Shown piece after piece: positions 22,807 to 30,853 of a stretch of DNA of 46,634 nt. Origin of the DNA: Anaeroplasmataceae bacterium (GTDB lineage Bacteria > Bacillota_I > Bacilli_A > Acholeplasmatales > Anaeroplasmataceae); NCBI GenBank assembly GCA_029067355.1, contig JAIEEQ010000078.1, positions 1 to 46,634 on the forward strand. Direction: 5' to 3'. The first letter of the stretch is position 1; the number at the start of each line of letters is the position of its first letter. Under the pieces are notes generated by a model. That model was not told where the DNA came from, ran no database searches, and saw only the letters and a list, made by a program, of their open reading frames with translations. Position numbers and translations under genes: made by a program.

Positions 22807-25404
22807 TTATAATTGTGCAATAGCTGCACATACCTCTTCATATTGTGCTTCATAGCTTTTCAGTTTTTCCTGCTCTGCCTCAATTTTACTAGCTGGAGCT
22901 TTCGCTAAAAAGCTTGGATTAGAAAGCATTCCTCTAGATCGCTTTAATTCAATTTCTAATTTTTCCTTAGAAGCAAGGAGTTTAGCCCTAGAGGTTTCCA
23001 TATCAACTAAATCTGTTGAAGGAATATAAAGGGTTGCACAGGACAAAACTACAACAACCATTCCCTCTGCCTTAATTTCATCTAGGGTTAAGATAAGCTC
23101 CTTTGGATTTGTAAATCGAGTTAAATAGCTTTGAGTAGCCGTAAGCTTTTCTAATGTATCCTCATCTTTACAGCTGATATAAATTGAAATCGGCTTAGAT
23201 GGAGCTTTATTTGCCTTAGAGCGCTCATTTCGTATAGATGTAATGATTTCTATTAAATCATCCATTGCTTCTTTCTCAGAAGAAAATTCAAAGTCCTTTC
23301 TCTTTTTTGGCCATGATGAAACCATAATAGAGGCTTCCTTATGAGGAAGTGCTTGATATAGCTCTTCTGTTATAAAAGGACAGAAAGGATGAAGTAGCTT
23401 AAGAATTGATTGTAAGACATAAACTAAAACATTCTTTGTCATTTGCTGATTTAGAGGATCAGCACTTCCTAAATCAACCTTGGAGATTTCCACATACCAA
23501 GAAGCAAAATCATCCCAAACAAAGCCATAGAGTTCCTTTGCAGCCTCTCCCAGCTCATATTTATCAAAATTATAATTTACCATATGAATGGTATGGTTTA
23601 GACGAGTTAAAATGGATTTAGAGGCTAAATTTAATTGGTTTATGTTAATTTCAGTTGGAGTAAAATCCTCTCCTAGATTCATAAGAACATACCGCGTAAT
23701 ATTCCATATTTTATTTAAATAATTCCAAGAAGCCTCAATCTTAGTTTCATCAAAACGTAAATCGAGTCCTAATGCTCCACCCGTAGTTAAAAAATAGCGA
23801 AGTGCATCTGTACCATATTTTGCAATAACATCAAAAGGATCTACACCATTCCCTAAGGATTTTGACATTTTTCTTCCATCAGTGGCACGAATCAGCCCAT
23901 GAATTACGATATCCTTAAAAGGAGCCGTATGAGTAAATTCAATTCCTTCAAAAAGCATCCTTGATACCCAGAAAAAGATGATATCATATCCTGTCACTAG
24001 GCAGTTCGTTGGATAGTAACGCTTAAAATCTTCAGTTTCTTCTGGCCATCCTAATGTAGAAAAAGGCCATAGAGCAGAGGAAAACCATGTATCTAATACA
24101 TCCTCATCCTGAACCCATCCTTCGCCAGGACATTCTACTTGAACTAAAACCTCATCATTCTTATACCAGGCAGGTATTCTATGACCCCACCATAGCTGAC
24201 GAGAAATACACCAATCCTGAATATTTGTCAGCCAGTGATTTAAGGTTTGTGTAAATCGTTCTGGGACAAAGCGGTACTCTTTATTATCTAAAACCTGTTT
24301 CGCCAAAATATCCATTTTAACGAACCACTGCTTAGAAAGTCTTGGTTCTACAACAACACCAGTTCGTTCACTATGTCCTACGGAATGAACAATAGCTTCC
24401 TTCTTGATGAATAATCCATCTTTTTCTAAATCCTTTAGTAATACCTCTCTACAAGCAAAACGATCCATTCCCTCATATTTTCCAGCCATATGATTCATCG
24501 TTCCATCATCATTCATACATAAAGGCATCTCTAAATGATGTCTAATACCTACCTCATAATCATTTGGATCGTGAGCTGGAGTAACCTTTACACATCCTGT
24601 TCCAAACTCCATATCTACATAGGCGTCTGCAATTACAGGAATTTTAATTTCCGTACCTGGAATATAAACCTCCTTACCTATGAGGTCTTTGTATCTTTCA
24701 TCCTCTGGATGAACCATAATTGCCTGATCCGCAAACATCGTTTCAGGACGAGTCGTTGCGATAGTAACATAGCCACTACCATCTACCAAAGGATAATTAA
24801 AATGATAAAAGGCTCCCTCAACATCCTTATGCTCAACTTCTATATTGGATAAAGCCGTTCTTGCCTCAGGATCCCAGTTTATGATACGTTTCCCTTGGTA
24901 GATGTAGCCCTTTTTATATAACGTGATGAATACATGATTTACAGCTTTATTAAGCTGTTCATCTAGTGTAAATCGTTCTCTTGTATAATCTAGACTCAAT
25001 CCAAGAGCTGCCCACTGCTTTCTTATTGTTTGAGCATAGTCCTTTTTCCATTGCCATGCAACCTTAAGGAATTCTTCTCTTCCAATATCATAGCGTGAAA
25101 TTCCTTGCTGCTTCAATTTTTCATCCACTTTAGCCTGTGTTGCAATTCCTGCATGATCCATACCTGGAAGCCATAATGCGTCATATCCCTGCATTCGCTT
25201 TCTTCTTATAATTACATCCTGTATAGAGGTATCACAGGCATGTCCTAAATGGAGCTTTCCTGTTACATTTGGTGGTGGAATAACAATGGTAAAGGGCTCC
25301 TTTTCCTTATCTCCAGCAGTAAAAAATCCACCCTTTAGCCAAAAATCATATTTTCCCTCTTCAACTGCTTTAAAATCATATTTAGGTTCTAATATCTTAT
25401 TCAT
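22807..25404 (-). CDS. valS: Valyl-tRNA synthetase
   Basis: Charges tRNA-Val. The class I signature HLGHA lies in PPNVTGKLHLGHACDTSIQD, and GRKMSKSLGNGVDP carries KMSKS. The editing domain (YVTIATTRPETMFADQAI, VTPAHDPNDYEVG) and the C-terminal coiled-coil arm (about residues 800-865, rich in Lys and Glu) are present. I place the start at the ATG at 25404, with GGAAG 7 nt upstream. The upstream ATG at 25422 has its ribosome site too close. It overlaps the GNAT gene by 8 nt. Expression is under the T-box at 25963-26203, whose likely specifier codon is GUA, a valine codon. Confidence 0.97.
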   Translation of the reverse strand: MNKILEPKYDFKAVEEGKYDFWLKGGFFTAGDKEKEPFTIVIPPPNVTGKLHLGHACDTSIQDVIIRRKRMQGYDALWLPGMDHAGIATQAKVDEKLKQQGISRYDIGREEFLKVAWQWKKDYAQTIRKQWAALGLSLDYTRERFTLDEQLNKAVNHVFITLYKKGYIYQGKRIINWDPEARTALSNIEVEHKDVEGAFYHFNYPLVDGSGYVTIATTRPETMFADQAIMVHPEDERYKDLIGKEVYIPGTEIKIPVIADAYVDMEFGTGCVKVTPAHDPNDYEVGIRHHLEMPLCMNDDGTMNHMAGKYEGMDRFACREVLLKDLEKDGLFIKKEAIVHSVGHSERTGVVVEPRLSKQWFVKMDILAKQVLDNKEYRFVPERFTQTLNHWLTNIQDWCISRQLWWGHRIPAWYKNDEVLVQVECPGEGWVQDEDVLDTWFSSALWPFSTLGWPEETEDFKRYYPTNCLVTGYDIIFFWVSRMLFEGIEFTHTAPFKDIVIHGLIRATDGRKMSKSLGNGVDPFDVIAKYGTDALRYFLTTGGALGLDLRFDETKIEASWNYLNKIWNITRYVLMNLGEDFTPTEININQLNLASKSILTRLNHTIHMVNYNFDKYELGEAAKELYGFVWDDFASWYVEISKVDLGSADPLNQQMTKNVLVYVLQSILKLLHPFCPFITEELYQALPHKEASIMVSSWPKKRKDFEFSSEKEAMDDLIEIITSIRNERSKANKAPSKPISIYISCKDEDTLEKLTATQSYLTRFTNPKELILTLDEIKAEGMVVVVLSCATLYIPSTDLVDMETSRAKLLASKEKLEIELKRSRGMLSNPSFLAKAPASKIEAEQEKLKSYEAQYEEVCAAIAQL

Positions 25405-25939
25405 TTCTCTTCTTCCTTTCATATTCTTCCTTTGTCATTGAATAAAAACAAGCATCAATTAATCTGCCATCATATAAACGCTTATAGGAGCATAAAGTTC
25501 CATCGTAAGTAAATCCACACTTCTCTGCGACTCGTTTACAGCGATAATTATCTGTATGATGACCAAGCTCTAAAATTTCACAATCTGTTCTCTCAAAGGT
25601 ATAGGAAATCATCATCAAAACTGCTTCTGTCATAATACCTTGATTCCAATAGCTACTATTTAAAGAAAAGCCTAATGATTTAGCTTTATTATATTTCCGT
25701 AATGCATTATTATATAAGGAAATTGTTCCAATCAAAATTCCCTGCTCCTTATGAACGATAGCATAAGTCTCCTTACTGATAATTTGACCATTTAGCATTC
25801 TGCTTGCAACCTCTTTTGAAGGAAATGGCTTCCACCCAGCAAAAGGACCAACCTCCAGATCTTTTCCATATTCATAATACGCATTTAAATCGCTAAATTT
25901 TAAATCTCGAATAAGAATTTTAGTTCCAATTAGCTTCAT
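25397..25939 (-). CDS. GNAT acetyltransferase, RimJ/RimL-like
   Basis: Transfers an acetyl group from acetyl-CoA to an amine; the substrate is unknown. The 180-residue product starts LIGTKILIRDLKFSD like RimJ/RimL proteins. It has ILIGTISLYN (beta 4) and the acetyl-CoA loop region SSYWNQGIMTEAVLMMISYTF (read in parts), where WNQGIMTEA is the Q/RxxGxG/A-type motif. DNYRCKRVAEKCGFTYDGTL is the last conserved helix-strand. AGGAGG precedes the ATG closely. It is the first gene behind the valine T-box and overlaps valS by 8 nt, so it is made in step with ValRS. Confidence 0.85.
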   Translation of the reverse strand: MKLIGTKILIRDLKFSDLNAYYEYGKDLEVGPFAGWKPFPSKEVASRMLNGQIISKETYAIVHKEQGILIGTISLYNNALRKYNKAKSLGFSLNSSYWNQGIMTEAVLMMISYTFERTDCEILELGHHTDNYRCKRVAEKCGFTYDGTLCSYKRLYDGRLIDACFYSMTKEEYERKKRNE

Positions 25940-25962
25940 CCTGATTTCCTCCTAACCCAAAA

Positions 25963-26203
25963 TAAAAAATCCTTAAAAGATTTCTCTTCTAAGGACGAAA
26001 AATTTCCGTGGTACCACCCTAGTTCTATAAATAATTATAGCACTCATTATCCTTTAACGCAGGAGATACGAAATAAACTACTCATTTTTCATCTATCTAG
26101 CTCCCTAGCTACCTTCAATCAAGCCACTTCAGGATTCTTCCACCTAATGAATCCTTCTCTAGGCAAGGGTCTTAATCTACTCCTCTAGTTCGTCGCCTAT
26201 GAT
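25963..26203 (-). promoter_or_regulatory. T-box leader (valine) with terminator
   Basis: This fills most of the 324-nt gap before the GNAT gene. The T-box sequence AGGGTGGTACCACGG is at 26020-26006 on the minus strand. The terminator hairpin is at 25994-25971 (CCTTA...TAAGG), followed by ATTTTTTATTTT. Upstream, the Stem I region has AGTA on its left side and GAAGGTAGC on its right. The likely specifier after GAA-G is GTA (26112-26110), a valine codon, consistent with valS downstream. A hairpin with AGGATTC/GAATCCT caps the stem. Uncharged tRNA-Val would favour read-through into GNAT-valS-folC-map. Promoter at 26207-26235. Confidence 0.92.
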
Positions 26204-26206
26204 AAA

Positions 26207-26235
26207 ATTTTACAGCAGGTAAAAAATAATGTCAA
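26207..26235 (-). promoter_or_regulatory. Promoter of the T-box operon
   Basis: TTGACA (26235-26230) and TAAAAT (26212-26207) are 17 nt apart on the minus strand. The -35 lies inside the 3' arm of the hairpin that ends the recO transcript. Transcription would start near 26200, directly before the T-box Stem I. Confidence 0.82.
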
Positions 26236-26248
26236 GATAAACTTGACA
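26222..26248 (-). terminator. Terminator of the era-recO unit, overlapping the next promoter
   Basis: TGTCAAG and CTTGACA (26230-26236 and 26242-26248) form a 7-bp stem with a 5-nt loop, followed on the minus strand by TTATTTTTT. The 3' arm supplies the TTGACA of the T-box operon promoter. Confidence 0.65.
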
Positions 26249-26263
26249 ACTTTTTTTAGATTT

Positions 26264-26929
26264 CTAAAGCTTATAGCCTTTTAATTTGAAATGTGCATGG
26301 ATAGAGTAATAACTATAAATTGCCTCTACTACCTCCTTAGAGGATAAAGGAAGCACTCCTATATTAAAGTCCTGTGTATAATATAGCTCATAAAATGCTT
26401 TATAGATAGCATAATTTTTTTCATTCACTGCAGAGCAATTTGCACATAATGCTCCCCCCTCCTTAAAAGAAAAATTCACAATTCTTGTGTTAGAACAATG
26501 AATACACTTCTTCAATTCAGGTTTGATTCCAAAAACAGATAGCATTTTAATTAAAAAAATGCTTAGGATAGAATAAGGAGAATTTGTTTGCTCCAGGGCT
26601 TCTAATGTACGAAGAAAGAATGGATATATTCGGGTATGATTGGCATCCTCCTCTAAATGCAATATGACATCAAGAATAGGGGAAAGAACACCTACTTTAT
26701 CTAAATTTTGATAGAATGAATAGAAGCTTTTTAGCAACGTATATTCAGTGACAGTAGAAAGCTTACCAGTCGTTGCTTCAAACTCAACCTGATTTAAGGT
26801 AGTTATGAATCCAAGCTTACTTTTAGAGACATCTAATGCCTTAACACTTCTGATCCCCAAGGGAGTATAAAGATAAACTAGCTTTGATTTTTCCTTATAA
26901 TCTATGGATTTAATCACGATGCCTTCCAT
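26264..26929 (-). CDS. recO: DNA repair protein RecO
   Basis: Helps load RecA onto SSB-coated DNA. The N-terminal OB fold starts EGIVIKSIDYKEKSKLVYLYT. The helical C-terminal domain contains a Cys4 zinc site, CIHC and CANC at about residues 151-154 and 176-179. Length is 221 residues, slightly short. It follows era by 12 nt with GGAGG before its ATG. The era-recO pair is standard in Firmicutes. Confidence 0.93.
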   Translation of the reverse strand: MEGIVIKSIDYKEKSKLVYLYTPLGIRSVKALDVSKSKLGFITTLNQVEFEATTGKLSTVTEYTLLKSFYSFYQNLDKVGVLSPILDVILHLEEDANHTRIYPFFLRTLEALEQTNSPYSILSIFLIKMLSVFGIKPELKKCIHCSNTRIVNFSFKEGGALCANCSAVNEKNYAIYKAFYELYYTQDFNIGVLPLSSKEVVEAIYSYYSIHAHFKLKGYKL

Positions 26930-26941
26930 CGTTTTCCTCCT

Positions 26942-27856
26942 TTAAAAGCTATCCGTTGTATATCCTAAGGCACTTAAATCATTTGGACGATCCTTCCAAT
27001 CCTTCTTAACCTTTACCCAAAGCTCTAAATGAACTTTGCTACCTAAAATGTTTCGGATATCAGATAAACTTTTTTCTTTAATACTTTTAACCATTTCACC
27101 ATTTTTACCAATAATAATTCTTTTCTGACTCTCTCGTTCAACATAGATAGTCGCATATACATCTTGATAGGCATCATTCGTAGGACACTGATCAATATGA
27201 TCAACAACACAGGCAATACTATGTGGAACTTCCTCCTTCGTCAAATTCAATATCTTTTCACGAATGGCCTCAGAGATTAAAAAACGATTGGAATGATCAG
27301 AGGACATATCCTCAGGATAATACTTAGGCCCAAAGGGAATTACCTTTATAATGTCCTCTAGCAGGTGATTCAAATTCTTGTTTTCAAGAACTGAAATTGG
27401 ATATACTCCAGCAAAAGGAAATAAATCCTTATATATAGCGATTGTTAAATCGATATCATTAAATCGTTTCAACTGATCTACCTTATTGATAACTAAAAAA
27501 ACAGGAAGTTTGGTTTTTTTTAGATTCTCTAAAATGATTTCATCTCCATGAAGAACCTGTTTTACTGGTGTTGTCATAAACAAGATACAATCTACACCAT
27601 TTGCAGCCTCATAGGAAGCATGAACCATTCTTCTTCCAAGCTCTGTCTGTGCCTTATGGATTCCAGGAGTATCCGTAAATGCAATTTGATAGTTTTCCTT
27701 AGTAAGAATCCCTAAAATACGATTTCTTGTGGTTTGTGGCTTGTTAGAGATGATGGCTACCTTTTTTCCAACCATTTGATTGACAAAGGTGGATTTTCCA
27801 ACATTTGGTCGCCCAAGAATCGCAACAAAGCCAGATTTATGTGTATCAATCTGCAT
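26942..27856 (-). CDS. era: GTPase Era
   Basis: Binds 16S rRNA near its 3' end and assists 30S assembly. GTP motifs: GRPNVGKST (G1), TTRNRILG (G2), DTPGIHK (G3), NKVD (G4) and a G5 region near PISVLENKN. The KH domain at the C-terminus has IIIGKNGEMVKSIKEKS. I use the ATG at 27856, which has GAGGAA 7 nt upstream inside the end of cdd and begins MQIDTHKSGFVAILG. The longer frame to 27892 would add 12 residues not usual for Era. It overlaps cdd by 11 nt. Length is 304 residues. Confidence 0.97.
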   Translation of the reverse strand: MQIDTHKSGFVAILGRPNVGKSTFVNQMVGKKVAIISNKPQTTRNRILGILTKENYQIAFTDTPGIHKAQTELGRRMVHASYEAANGVDCILFMTTPVKQVLHGDEIILENLKKTKLPVFLVINKVDQLKRFNDIDLTIAIYKDLFPFAGVYPISVLENKNLNHLLEDIIKVIPFGPKYYPEDMSSDHSNRFLISEAIREKILNLTKEEVPHSIACVVDHIDQCPTNDAYQDVYATIYVERESQKRIIIGKNGEMVKSIKEKSLSDIRNILGSKVHLELWVKVKKDWKDRPNDLSALGYTTDSF

Positions 27857-28250
27857 TTTCAATTTCCTCAAAGCTATAAGGCAAGAGCTCATTTACTGTG
27901 GTTCTTTTATATTTTCCTTCTACATTTGCAAGGAAAACTGGAGTATCCTTATTTAATAGCTCTGCCATAACCTGTCTACAAGCCCCACAAGGACTTACAG
28001 GATTTTCAGTATTCGCAACAATAGCAAACGCTTCTACATCATTTTTGGTGTATCCCTCACTAATCATTTTAAAAAGTGTAGTGCGCTCAGCACAGTTTGA
28101 TAAACCATAGCTGACGTTTTCAACGTTACATCCTATAATATAACTTCCATCTTTTAATAGTATGGCAGCTCCTACCTTAAATTTTGAATAGGGAGTGTAA
28201 GCAAGGCTCCTTCCCTCAATTGCCTTTTCAATTAACTTATTTACATCCAT
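27846..28250 (-). CDS. cdd: Cytidine deaminase
   Basis: Deaminates cytidine and deoxycytidine to uridines in pyrimidine salvage. The zinc site is CAERTTLF (Cys with catalytic Glu) and PCGACRQVM (PCxxC). TPYSKFKVGAAILLKDG and GCNVENVSYGLSNC are the typical N-terminal blocks. The ATG at 28250 lies one base after the ybeY stop (TAATATG) with GAGGGAA upstream. Length is 134 residues, as in homotetrameric CDA. Its place between ybeY and era is the common Firmicutes order. Confidence 0.96.
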   Translation of the reverse strand: MDVNKLIEKAIEGRSLAYTPYSKFKVGAAILLKDGSYIIGCNVENVSYGLSNCAERTTLFKMISEGYTKNDVEAFAIVANTENPVSPCGACRQVMAELLNKDTPVFLANVEGKYKRTTVNELLPYSFEEIENAD

Positions 28251-28251
28251 A

Positions 28252-28692
28252 TTATATTCCCTCACTTCGATTTAATCCAGCAGCAAGTAAAATCTCTTCC
28301 TGCTTCTTACACATAACTTCTTCATCTTCCTTGGTCATATGATCATATCCACATAAATGCAAATATCCATGTACTGCTAAAAAGGCTACCTCACGCTCTG
28401 GAGTATGTCCATACAAGGAGGCTTGTCGTAAAGCTTGTTCTAAATCTATAAATATATCTCCAAGCTCCTCGTTGTCTTTAGACCAGCTAGAATCATCACA
28501 TAATGCAAAGGATATTACATCAGTAACTCGATCAACCTTACGATACGTTTGGTTGATTTCCTGAATTTGAGGATCGTCTACAAAAATAATACTAAAAACC
28601 TTCTCTTCTATCATAGAATCAAAGACCTTGGTGATTAATGTTTCATATTTTTCAGTATATAAGTTGGATTGATTATAAAAATTAATTGTCAT
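28252..28692 (-). CDS. ybeY: Endoribonuclease YbeY (16S rRNA maturation)
   Basis: A metal-dependent endoribonuclease involved in 16S rRNA 3'-end processing and ribosome quality control. The metal site is HGYLHLCGYDH (H3xH5xGxDH) and the core also has RVTDVISFAL and LGDIFIDLE. I use the ATG at 28692, preceded by AGGTGAGAAGA. It overlaps the HAD gene by 11 nt. Length is 146 residues, normal. Its usual neighbour phoH is elsewhere in this window (13393), separated from this half of the cluster. Confidence 0.95.
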   Translation of the reverse strand: MTINFYNQSNLYTEKYETLITKVFDSMIEEKVFSIIFVDDPQIQEINQTYRKVDRVTDVISFALCDDSSWSKDNEELGDIFIDLEQALRQASLYGHTPEREVAFLAVHGYLHLCGYDHMTKEDEEVMCKKQEEILLAAGLNRSEGI

Positions 28693-29554
28693 TCTTCTCA
28701 CCTAAAAGCTTTGTAAATGTTTGAAGCTGACGCTCCTCTTTATTTTTCAAGGTTTCAATCATTGCCATATTTTCAATCATAAGCTTAACGATTTTTTCCA
28801 AATTGGAATTTGTTGAATAATCTGCAGCACATACATAGTTTACACGTCCATCATCTACTAAAGGAAGTACCTTATCTATGTATTGTGGCTGATATAAAGC
28901 AATGGATTTTCCTCCCTTATCCTTTAAAAGCTGCATACAAGGAATATCTGTAAGACCATCTCCAATATAAATCATATTGCGATACTGAATTGCTCTTCTC
29001 TCATCCTTAATTTCCATATTTAGCTTTTCTTCATCAATCTCATCTAAGGCACCCTTACTAATTCTAAAAATATATTGTGTCTTCTGTGTATAATTAATTG
29101 CCATCCCTGGCCAAACAGCTTCCTTTGTTATAGGGTCATAAATAAATTTACATCCATAAATTTTTTTGAAATATTTTGCGATAGCACTTCCTTCAATAAT
29201 TTCCTTTGTTCCAGATGAAATGATATAATGCTCTACATTTACTCCAAGCTCTGCTGCAAATTGATTAATTCGATCAAACCAAGTTTGTACTCCCCGATAA
29301 TAGGTTATTTCACTACCTAAAGAATGTAAGTACTCCTCAGTTAAAGAAATTCCCTTCTTTTTGCACTCTTCTATCATTACAAACATATAGGATAAAATTT
29401 TATCCATAGAATTCTTTTTCGTATTTATAGAAGCCTTACTCCAAAACTCATCAGGCTCCATATCTAAATTCTTTATAAAGGCATAATTTTGCATATCTGT
29501 TGTGCATAGTGTCTTATCAAAATCATACATTATTCCTATTGTTGTTTTTGCCAT
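28682..29554 (-). CDS. HAD-superfamily phosphatase, substrate unknown
   Basis: MYDFDKTLCTTDMQNY is HAD motif I (DxDKT) at the N-terminus, HYIISSGTKEII is motif II, and MIYIGDGLTDIPCMQ is motif IV (GDGxxD). The helical cap is inserted after motif I. The layout is closest to subclass I phosphatases of the SerB type, but the substrate cannot be read. I use the ATG at 29554 behind GAGGTGG. The upstream GTG at 29563 is less likely. It is the first gene of a unit with ybeY, cdd, era and recO. Length is 290 residues. Confidence 0.85.
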   Translation of the reverse strand: MAKTTIGIMYDFDKTLCTTDMQNYAFIKNLDMEPDEFWSKASINTKKNSMDKILSYMFVMIEECKKKGISLTEEYLHSLGSEITYYRGVQTWFDRINQFAAELGVNVEHYIISSGTKEIIEGSAIAKYFKKIYGCKFIYDPITKEAVWPGMAINYTQKTQYIFRISKGALDEIDEEKLNMEIKDERRAIQYRNMIYIGDGLTDIPCMQLLKDKGGKSIALYQPQYIDKVLPLVDDGRVNYVCAADYSTNSNLEKIVKLMIENMAMIETLKNKEERQLQTFTKLLGEKNDN

Positions 29555-29575
29555 ATGTCCCACCTCATTTACTAT

Positions 29576-29604
29576 ATTATAACATATTTTTTTATAAATT
29601 ACAA
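29576..29604 (-). promoter_or_regulatory. Extended -10 promoter of the HAD-ybeY-cdd-era-recO unit
   Basis: TTGTAA (29604-29599) and TATAAT (29581-29576) are 17 nt apart on the minus strand, with TG one base before the -10. It lies 21 nt before the ATG at 29554, so the leader is very short. Confidence 0.72.
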
Positions 29605-29631
29605 ACCCACCAACTTATCAGTCAAATTTAT

Positions 29632-29663
29632 AAAAAGGATTCTTCAAAATAAAGAATCCTTTT
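29632..29663 (-). terminator. Terminator after the lipoprotein-like gene
   Basis: AAGGATTCTT (29635-29644) and AAGAATCCTT (29652-29661) form a 10-bp stem extended by A/T pairs. T residues follow on both strands, so it could work in either direction. Confidence 0.8.
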
Positions 29664-29680
29664 CTTTCTTAAAAAATATC

Positions 29681-30742
29681 TTATTGAATAATAATGCATT
29701 TTTGAACTGCTCCAGCGGAAAAATACACTTGATTAGAGAAATGAATAAGGGTTGATGTATCTATTGCTTCATTATACCATTCTGAAAATTTAAATTTTTG
29801 AGCCTCATGCTCATAAAATGCAAGGGCGTAACCATGATTACTATATAAAAGAAATAGGCAATTTTTCTCATATGGAAACTGTTTTACATAAATGTGCTCA
29901 TTTAAATCCTTAACTTTTACTTCATTCATTGGATTAGATACCCATAGCCAAAAACCTAATCCCTCATTTACATCATAATATATTTCAGGTAAAAGTTCTG
30001 CTGAATCATAGAAGAAATACCGTTCATTGGGATCTTCAAACATAATCACATCATAATTTGTTCTAATCTCATTTTGATAATAGCAATTATCATAAGCATC
30101 TATAAGATATAGATATTTATAGTTACTATAATAAATGGATAAAAATGTAATGCCTCCCATAATTGTAAAAAGAATTTCGGGAAGAGAATCAACAGTTCTT
30201 AGCTCTTCTCCAAACTCAAGTCGATATACCTTTGTTTTATCCTCATAGCTATTGCAAACAAACACTTCTTTACCAATATAAAAATAGACCTCTCCTTCTG
30301 TATAAGGATTTATATATTTCTTTTCTAAAGTACCCTCTGTATTATATAGATAAATCACATTATCAATCATAAAAATAAAATGATTCTCATACAAAAACAT
30401 ATGCTTTACATAGGGATTATGCTCTTGTAGAGATGGAAATGAACCTGAAACTAACGTAGAATTTAAGAGCTCTTCATTTTTATAAAAATGGATTTCTACA
30501 TCGTCTTTTTCATTTATATAAGAATAGTAAAAATCCTCTCCTATATGAATTTTACCATCATATGTTTCATCACAAAAGGTTGGGATATATTTTTCATATT
30601 CAGCAACTGCTTCCTCATAGCTTATTAAATTTTCTTTTTGGCTACAACCAAATAGAAAATGAGGAAAAATAAATATAAAGCTTAAAATCATTAAACAAAA
30701 TAAAATTATAGATATTGGTAATATTAATCCTTTAGTTTTCAT
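29681..30742 (-). CDS. Hypothetical membrane-anchored or lipoprotein-like extracytoplasmic protein
   Basis: No family recognised. The N-terminus (MKTKGLILPISIILFC..., then FPHFLFGCSQKE) is a long hydrophobic export signal. LFGC at its end resembles a lipobox, though Phe at -2 is unusual, so it could be a plain signal anchor. The remaining 300 residues are rich in Tyr, Phe, Glu and Asp. They form repeated short beta-like segments (IYLYNTEGTLEKKY, YLYLIDAYDNCYY), which suggests a beta-propeller-like or WD-type surface protein. I use the ATG at 30742, because the upstream ATG (30751) touches the AGGGAG ribosome site. Confidence 0.7.
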   Translation of the reverse strand: MKTKGLILPISIILFCLMILSFIFIFPHFLFGCSQKENLISYEEAVAEYEKYIPTFCDETYDGKIHIGEDFYYSYINEKDDVEIHFYKNEELLNSTLVSGSFPSLQEHNPYVKHMFLYENHFIFMIDNVIYLYNTEGTLEKKYINPYTEGEVYFYIGKEVFVCNSYEDKTKVYRLEFGEELRTVDSLPEILFTIMGGITFLSIYYSNYKYLYLIDAYDNCYYQNEIRTNYDVIMFEDPNERYFFYDSAELLPEIYYDVNEGLGFWLWVSNPMNEVKVKDLNEHIYVKQFPYEKNCLFLLYSNHGYALAFYEHEAQKFKFSEWYNEAIDTSTLIHFSNQVYFSAGAVQKCIIIQ

Positions 30743-30769
30743 CAAATTCATCTCCCTTTTTATTTAAAA

Positions 30770-30798
30770 ATTATATTGAAATTATAAAAACAAGTCAA
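30770..30798 (-). promoter_or_regulatory. Promoter of the lipoprotein-like gene
   Basis: TTGACT (30798-30793) and TATAAT (30775-30770) are 17 nt apart on the minus strand. It stands directly after the SGNH-gene terminator. Confidence 0.8.
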
Positions 30799-30802
30799 GA
30801 AA

Positions 30803-30837
30803 AAGTAAAAAAAAGAAAGAAATTTTCCTTTCTTTTT
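30803..30837 (-). terminator. Terminator after the SGNH hydrolase gene
   Basis: AAAAAGAAAG (30810-30819) and CTTTCTTTTT (30828-30837) form a 10-bp A/T-rich stem, running on the minus strand into a T-rich stretch. Confidence 0.7.
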
Positions 30838-30853
30838 AAATGATTAGAGTATA

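Noticed and set aside
26230-26248. Operator palindrome overlapping the -35 of the T-box operon
   Set aside because: The inverted repeat is directly followed by a T run on the minus strand and follows recO. A terminator is the simpler reading.
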